Shown here one piece after another: positions 56,943-64,000 of a DNA stretch of 64,000 nucleotides. The notes under the pieces were generated by a model, which worked only from the letters and a program-made list of their open reading frames with translations, searched no databases and was not told the origin of the DNA. The position numbers were made by a program, and so were the translations under genes. Numbering within the stretch: position 1 is the first letter of the stretch; each line of letters starts with the position of its first letter. Source of the DNA: Homalodisca vitripennis. Its lineage: Eukaryota; Arthropoda; Insecta; Hemiptera; Cicadellidae. Where the stretch lies: assembly GCF_021130785.1 (NCBI RefSeq), contig NC_060214.1:42453001-42517000 (forward strand), written 5' to 3'.

Positions 56943-57194
56943 TGAGGGCTCTTTGGTGTAATGGTAGTAGATTCGCCCGGCAAGTGAGAGCTCCGGGTTC
57001 GATTCTTGGCGGAGCAAGTACTTTTTGCGATTGAATGTTGGTTTAAATTATATAAGGCTATTTAAATGTATACAAATATAATGTAAATAAAAGTCATTTG
57101 ACAGGTATTTGGTCTCCCGATCATATGTTATATTGGTTATTTAAACGCATATGTAACAGATACGGCCAAATAGAAAATAATTGAATCGTAAAAC
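56943..57194 (+). repeat. tRNA-derived SINE, complete unit A
   Basis: The head (about 56945-57016) is tRNA-like: A box TGGTGTAATGGTAG, B box GGTTCGATTCT (56996-57006), and acceptor-like GCTC...GGAGC pairing. It resembles tRNA-Gly most, but the anticodon stem does not form properly, so it is not a tRNA gene. A body of about 170 bases follows (AAGTACTTTTTGCGATTGAA to AACAGATACGGCCAAATAG). Such heads supply an internal pol III promoter. Confidence 0.85.
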
Positions 57195-57301
57195 GTGAGG
57201 GCTCTGTAGTGTAATGGTGGCACATTCATCCGGCAAGTGAGAGATCCGAGTTCGAGTTCCGGCGGAGCAAGTACCTTTTGCGATTAAATGTTTATTTAAA
57301 T

Positions 57302-57304
<3 letters not shown>
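57195..57304 (+). repeat. tRNA-derived SINE, unit B, 3'-truncated
   Basis: Begins GTGAGGGCTCTGTAGTGTAA directly after unit A, with B box GAGTTCGAGTTCC near 57248. The body stops after GATTAAATGTTTATTTAAAT where a TA microsatellite takes over. Confidence 0.83.
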
Positions 57305-57332
<28 letters not shown>

Positions 57333-57346
57333 GTATATATATATAA
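57305..57346. repeat. TA microsatellite
   Basis: TA tract joined to the end of SINE unit B. The minus-strand open frame through it and the SINE is not a gene. Confidence 0.9.
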
Positions 57347-57359
57347 TTAAACACATATA

Positions 57360-57845
57360 GGGTGTGTAAGTTCAATATAAAAAACTGTTATTTAATTTTG
57401 TAATAAATTAAGGAGTAATAAAACTGAAAATTTACCTGGAAAGCTCCTACATGAATTGAATGAGAATGGATCCTAGGTTTGTGCAAGATTAATGGTAGGC
57501 AGTATAAACTCGTACTTTTACGAGTAGTTTGACAGTTGATGTTAGCAACAGTCATAAGGGATCCAGCGACCATAGAATGGAAGTACTATATAAAACCTTT
57601 CTGAGGTTGAACTAACTACGATTATATTCTTCAAGATGATTGCGGCATTTTACATGTTTAATCCTTGGTTCTTATCAGGTATTGGAGTAAAACAAAGAAG
57701 TAATGTAGTAAAACTCGTACTGGCTGTCAAGATCTGAATCTCTGTGGTAATGGTTTCTGTGTTAAATTGTTTACTATCATGAATCATAAGAAAGCGTCCT
57801 CTATTAAAATTATTTGGTCTAGATTTTGGATATTTAAAATCAATT
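57360..57845. other. No gene recognised
   Basis: Short minus-strand frames only. Confidence 0.45.
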
Positions 57846-57849
57846 TAAA

Positions 57850-58013
57850 AACTGTTTAAATGAACCCAACTAGGGTACACCTGTATAGGTTTATTATTGT
57901 TTGTGATTGGAAGAAGCTTTTACTTTTACTTGTTTGGATATCAACTGTTTAAATTAACCACAACTAGGGTACTGATGTACAGGTTTATTATTTTTTTTGG
58001 TTGGAAGAAGCTT
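57850..58013. repeat. 93-bp tandem duplication
   Basis: AACTGTTTAAATGAACCCAA, CTAGGGTACACCTGTATAGG, TTTATTATTG and GATTGGAAGAAGCTT at 57850 recur, diverged, from 57943 to 58013. The copies differ by about one base in six to eight. Confidence 0.85.
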
Positions 58014-58019
58014 GCTGAA

Positions 58020-59810
58020 TCTCCGATCATAAAAATCATATATAGTGATGATTATCATACAGTTTAGTTTCAGCTCAAGTTTAAAATAAAATCGGCAGTT
58101 CCTAACAATTAAGTTTACGTAAAGTGTTGATGAGCACATCCAATAAGGTCGTTAAGTTTAATATGGACAAGTTGTAATTAATTTAAGATAAATCAAAATT
58201 ACTTGTTTATTTCTGATAATAATTTATTGATTTAAGTGCAAAAAACGTAATAAGTATAAAAAACCCACTTTTTATAATCATAATTAATTACCCTGAAGTT
58301 ACCTCTAAAAACAGTGCTATTGAAGGAAACAAGAGATTTTCGGACATTTGCTATCGTTTATTTATAAAACAATTATTAGTAACACTAAGTTTGTATTTAA
58401 AAAGTCTAATATATTTCTCCGGCGAAAAACTAAATTAACAAACAGCTAAAAACTAGGTTAAAATAAGAAAATCGTATTAGGCGTTGTAACACGCATGGTA
58501 GAGTTTACAACAATCATGTTATGTGTCAACTCCATGCACTCAAACCCTAAAACATAAACTGAGTAAAAACAAAGCACAATCAATTAAAACTGAACTTACC
58601 AATGAAGGTCGGAATAAGTCTGCACTCGAGGACCAATCACATAAAACTCAGTTCTATTTAATTTTTAGGATCAGGGTTATTTTAAATTCTTAAAGTCATG
58701 ATCGATGAAAATCCAAATACTTACTTGAATATTCCGTCATGGAAAGTATTTTGCCTGGATAGGGCGATTACAAAAGGCAAATTTCGATTAAATATAAACG
58801 CATCTTCCCCTTAAAAATGGAAAATATATGAATTGGACGCGTTTTACTTTTGACATGGTAGTAATTGTACTTTATAAAACTTTCAATCTCTGTTCATTAT
58901 CAATTGCTTAATGAATCATGAAATATCGTGTCTTCTTAAAAAAAGAATATTCTTTTATTTTATAGTGAATTCTCGCCTCCATGGTATCATAATCGTTTCG
59001 ACTCTCCGCATAAGGAATATATACATACAAGTTTTAAACTCCCCGCATTTGTAGAATAAATGAACCTTTGATGACCATAAATATTTTCTTACAGCAATAT
59101 TTTATAATAAAATCCAACATATAAATAAATACAATGTTATTACGATAATATTCGGTTAAGGATAAGAAACTAGTATACCATTAATGATTCCTGACTATTT
59201 TGCTTTAATGAGAAACTTGATTTTGTAGGTTTGCGTCACTGCTGACTTTAGAGTGAGCAGCCAAGTTGCCTCAAAGGACTGACATGTCTATGTTTAATTC
59301 CGTACACTCTCCGCATTTAAAATTTAACTTAAACTAACTGGGATAAATACATTCCTTCATACACTTGTGGTATTTTTTAAATTAATTTAGAAGCCTGAAA
59401 TATGTTTTTCTCTATATATTTGATTTTATTCATATATGTCTGACAGTTTGGAATAAAATATAGAGAGTATATGCACGTAGAGTATGTAGTTACATTATTA
59501 AAAAAACGTTTGACTAGTTTCTTAAGAAATGTATCACTATGGCCACTGTCATATTTAGAACTGCCATTTATTAATGCCATCAAAAAATCATGATAGTAAA
59601 TATCTTACGTTTTAACATTTTAGAAATTTTTGCTACAATTTCGTTGAGCGTATTCAGTATGATTTTTATATACTAACCAAAATGTTTATAATAATTATCT
59701 CTTACGTATGTATATCACGTATTATGAATTAGTAAAAATCTTAAGTTAGTTTCAAACTGGTATAAAACATTTTAAATATCTTAAAGAACCATACTAAAAC
59801 ACAGTAGGAG
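58020..59810. other. AT-rich DNA, no gene recognised
   Basis: Nothing identifiable. Confidence 0.5.
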
Positions 59811-59817
59811 TGAGACA

Positions 59818-59905
59818 CAATTTGTCGCGTAACAAGCTTTACTAAGATTATATGTGAGGCTTCAAATCTATTGCTTATTTCCTTCTTGAGATATCGTGAT
59901 GGCAA
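59818..59905 (+). repeat. Dispersed repeat R2 (GCGTAACAGGCTTC family), copy 3
   Basis: ACACAATTTGTCGCGTAACA, AGCTTTACTAAG, TATGTGAGGCTTCAAATCTA and CCTTCTTGAGATATCGTGAT align with 32873-32975 over about 80 bases and with 53911-53945 over the core. Confidence 0.55.
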
Positions 59906-59909
59906 TCAC

Positions 59910-62900
59910 AGAAAGTAATTGTTATATTTCTCGGAAAGAATTAGTTTTGGGGGTATCTAATCATCTACCATCTAAAGTGTCAGGTAGCAATGTTTGTCAG
60001 CAAACATCATTGGGAGGAGATCAACTCTGTGTATAATTTCCAACTTCTTTATTTGAGGACTGGAAACACAAAGCGGGACGGTAATCGAAAAACCTTGTTT
60101 AATTGTACAAAATTTTCAATAATGTAAAATTTGTTATAAAATTATCCCACATTTTAAGTAAAAAAATGGCAATCCTTTGCAAATAAATTTAATAAAGTCT
60201 ACGTCCTACAACTACTATGGACATGATGATTGCACTCCACTAATTTAATAATACACTCAGCTGATTAGAGTAGCTACAATTAAAACAGCTTTTTGTATGG
60301 GGCACAAGCAATACTATCACATAATGAAGTGTTGATATGGATATAGTAACCACCTCATTAAAATCGAACTACTTCCCTTACTTATAATCCTAGTTCTTCT
60401 GAATTTTTTTACACTGAGTGGTTGGATTTATACTCCAATTATGTAAACAAAATATAGTAACAGTAATCTACTTATCATATAGATATTTTAAGACATTCAA
60501 TCATAAATATTTCAAATATACGGCATTTAGTGAATACAAATGTTCATTTTATTCCTGTCATTATGGTTTGAGGTTTTGAAGCTTTATAAAAAATTTCACT
60601 TTATACAGTAATTCGTTCTTAAATATCAATAGTTAAGTGGGAAAACAAAATAGTGTCTGGGTAATTACTGAGTTCTTGTAAAATTTAATGTAATTTTGTT
60701 TGTGTTTTATCCATAACTCCTGAAAAGGTTAGTGGAGTATTCCAGGATATTCTGCATACATAAATTCCAATCTCAATTTATAACGTTCTATACGAAGGTA
60801 ACGAATAATTTAACCCATCTGATTCCAGGAAGCCTGCTCGTTATGAGAAACTTAAACGGATTTCAAGATCTGAATATATATTTATCAAATCATTCACTGT
60901 TATGATATCGAACAATGTGCAATTGTTTATTTACACACCCTACTAAAAGTTGTAGTTGATAGGTTCCGCACAACATTCCTGTGTTCACGGTTGATTAACT
61001 TAGGGGGAAACGTACAAATGGTTTATATAGAACTTTATATTGTTGTGTTAACATTTAATAATATCTAATCCGTAATGTTGAATACAAAGTTTAATATTAT
61101 AAAAAATTAAAAAAAATTAGGGATTCAGTAATGACATAGATGAGTACTTAGGTTTGTATATGCTGTAACGTCCTTCTTCTAACAGGGAAACCCGTATATG
61201 AAGGTACTACGGATTATTCTAAAACGCGTTTTGGAAAATTAGTAAATGCACGTAAAATATAACTGGAAAATCCTTCAACATGTTGCAGTCATCTAATATC
61301 TACCAATCATAATAAAAAATTTTAATGTCAATTAATTCGAAGATGCTTTTTGCGATTATTAAAAAGTATAAAATATGACACTGCCCATAAATGAATATTT
61401 TCTGCATTAAGTTGTAAATCTGTAGGTAATTTTGTTCTATTGATGGACATATGAACAGAAATGTAGTTTATTTCTAATTCCTTTAGTAATAGGCTTCACT
61501 AAAGCTCGGCAAATTATATTTCCAAGAGTTAACAATAAGTGCTTATATAAAAACTAGGAAGAAACAAATTTCCTACCTCACTGCATCACTGACACCACAG
61601 AACAATTTCCAGTACGCTAACAGGTACTGATATACCGTTATAGTACGACAAAAGTGATAGTAAGAGTTTAATTAAACAATCAGTTATATGATAAAATTAT
61701 GATAGAGATATACTGTTTAATATTCGTATGACTTTAGAAGAATACTTTCGAGATGTAAAACTAATATTAAGTTATTATATGATGATCTCGTTACATTAAT
61801 AGTTATACAAAAAGCAGGAGCAGATATCAGAAATGATCTAAAAGGAATTAAAAGATTGTACCTCCCTTTATGATCCCCTTTAGGTGATCAAGTTTAGCCT
61901 TTAAAACATTAATATAATGTAAAATACCTTTTTCTCTTGTAAAGTAATTTAAAAGAATACACCCAGTCGGTAGTGATCAGCGCTGTATCATCCGACATCA
62001 ACATCAAACTGAAATTTATATCGCATGTTTCCGGGAACCATAATATTGGTTTCCAATACACAAACATGATCTGAGGTACGCACATAGTCATTGTTATTGT
62101 ATCGTAATATATACTTCACTAATCAAATTTCAACCATTATTAATCAATAATTTTACACGCTGCATTTAAATCTTATAAAGTTCACACTTGTAAGGTATTA
62201 AATTTGTTATTGATGAGGAGTAAAACTAAGTTAATATAAGAACTTTTACTTGTCTTGAGACCCATTTTTCGTAAATTTGTTGCACAAGAACGTTCTGCTA
62301 GGTCCAAAGATGATTTTTACTCTAACTTTCATCAACGGTAAAAATGATCCTTGAATCTACTACGCCATATCAGACACCTTTATTATATATCACCTTACTT
62401 CAGATGTCACCGTACAGTACGTGACACGTGTGAATTTTCACACGCAGAACTGTTGTTATTGGCGAGTATTAATGAGAGGCTGTAAAAATTAATTTCTGCT
62501 TGGCTGTCTGTTTTTATACCCTATACCATGAGAAGGCACTGGATTACAGATTATAAATTTTGCATGAAGTTTGGGAATCTTATGGGAAACCATGAAGGAA
62601 AAAAAAACATCATAGAAAAAAACCTAGTAAACAAAATTCAATCCATACATATAACAATCTACGAATCAATATTTGGTAGATTTGCGGATATACCTTTAAT
62701 TAAATTCTATGAAGTTGTTCGATAAATCTTTATGTTAGATTTTTGTATTTGTATTTAAGATGAGTTAGATGATACTCTAGGAGCCAAATAATTTTTATTT
62801 TATAAGTTAAACAACATTATATTTTTTAACATATATAAATGAATGTCTCTACTTTCGGCGGATTTTAGAATGGAAACTTATGAAAGGAATTAACACGTGA

Positions 62901-64000
62901 AATCTAGTTTTTATCTTGTTTATTTATATGTCTAGCAATCATAACTACTCGTAATATTCATGAGTCTAATGGTCGGTTTAGGTGTAATAAAGTAAGAAAC
63001 ATACAAGCTAAGAAAAGGTTTTATTCATCACATGGGTCAACCGAAATTTATCTTCTCACTGTCTGGCTACCTGGTTATCTGTTTTGACCTGAAGATTTCA
63101 ACACAAAAGAACAAGACTTTACCCTGAAAATGTGTGTTTCTTCACTTCAACGTAGACAACGTTGTAATTTATGTTCCTCTATGGTATACGGATGACAGTT
63201 TACCTAGCCTTACTATTTGAAGAATGTTTCAAGAAAAAACTAATTTAATGAGTTCTAATTATGTATAATACATAAATTTCCATAGATATGAATAAGTTTG
63301 GTGATGGTGCATATTTATTAATGGCATTTTCCTATGAGCCATTGAAGTTTGTCACTCATTAGGTTAGAAAAATATCTCCTGTTTTTCTAGGGTAAGCACA
63401 AATTTATCTTTTGCTCCTCTGTAAACAGGAAATTTTGCAGATAAGATGAGCTATTACTTTTTAATTTTAAATGCAATTTCAGCCAAGACTGCTTCACAAT
63501 ACCTAGTGTGGCATACTCTACTAAGAAGACCTTTTACGATGTCATCAGGTATCGTAATACATTTTGAATAACCGTTACATATACTGAACAAATGCCTATT
63601 CTTCCCGTTGTCACGTGTTACAATATAGTTTTCTCCATGGTCATCTCACAATAAATTATCTAAAAGTCTTTTGCTGTAGGAGTTATGAATCTTAAATTAA
63701 AATTTATTATTGTGTTGGCAGTTAGCAGCACTTGATACTTCGCCAATTGACGTTATAACTGAACATTTATCTCATATCTCGTCTTCTATAAGGTGCCTTA
63801 TTGTTTTCCAATACGTTATCATGGTAATTTAACACAAACCTGTTGGTGTTATTGTGTCTTAATGAATTGAGTGAATGGAATTTTGATAGACCTAAAAGTC
63901 ACTTAGTATGACACTTCCGTTTTACATTAGTATCTACGAGGATTGGAAACTTAAATTTCAGTATTATATATCTGCAATCAGCTGGTATTAAACTGCGTAG
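59910..64000. other. AT-rich DNA, no gene recognised
   Basis: I recognise no coding region. AATAGGCTTCACTAAAGCTC at about 61488 may be a further scrap of repeat R2. CGTGTGAATTTTCACACG (62427-62444) is a short perfect palindrome. All open frames are under 70 codons and unremarkable. Confidence 0.45.

Noticed and set aside
56945..57016. Functional tRNA gene (Gly-like)
   Set aside because: The B box is good, but the anticodon stem does not pair and the sequence is the head of a repeated SINE unit.

Overview
The window looks like a piece of a large, AT-rich arthropod nuclear genome, most likely an insect and plausibly hemipteran. The evidence is the mix of transposable elements: CR1/L2-like LINEs with an SGNH-esterase ORF1, a DUF4817-type Tc1/mariner transposase, a classic mariner, a Ty3/gypsy element, Helitrons, a tRNA-derived SINE and a 5S-derived fragment. 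Long TA microsatellites and the absence of any compact gene arrangement fit this. The species assignment is inference. I found no intact host protein-coding gene; most of the window is probably intergenic or intronic. Almost every open frame with a recognisable product belongs to a decayed mobile element.

Layout. 1-3200 is AT-rich with nothing recognised. 3.2-3.7 kb holds TA microsatellites, followed by a GGTCC-rich repeat. A nearly full-length but broken LINE runs leftward from about 8.6 to 4.0 kb: ORF1 with coiled coil and SGNH esterase, then ORF2 with endonuclease and reverse transcriptase. At 9.8-10.9 kb a second LINE fragment is split exactly by a 720-bp non-autonomous Helitron (10142-10861), whose only ORF ends in the element's own terminal CTAG. 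A 5S rRNA-derived fragment lies at 11.2 kb. Further LINE pieces lie at 13.8-14.2 kb and, in tail-to-tail orientation, at 17.2-18.9 kb.

21.7-23.65 kb is a 1916-bp Tc1/mariner-superfamily transposon with a dead transposase and unequal ends. It sits inside a dispersed repeat whose unoccupied paralogue lies at 26.6 kb. A degraded mariner (25.6-26.5 kb) abuts that paralogue. 28-42 kb is mostly unassigned AT-rich DNA with microsatellites, a short tandem repeat, a possible exon with a splice donor at 31.3 kb, small hairpins at 35.7 and 40.7 kb and a LINE tail at 39.2 kb. 42.1-45.4 kb is a leftward Ty3/gypsy remnant (gag, protease, RT, RNase H, integrase) without visible LTRs. 46.3 kb has an orphan Helitron 3' end matching the one at 10.8 kb.

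50.3-52.0 kb is an unassigned, pyrimidine-rich region with tandem repeats and a pair of direct repeats about 1.3 kb apart. 54.9-55.3 kb is a minisatellite of about 110-bp units. 55.9-57.3 kb is a short head-to-tail array of tRNA-derived SINE units split by another DNA element. 57.85-58.0 kb is a 93-bp tandem duplication. The rest, to 64 kb, is AT-rich with one more dispersed repeat copy.

I see no new cellular system. The value of the window is its record of nested insertions, several with boundaries readable to the base.
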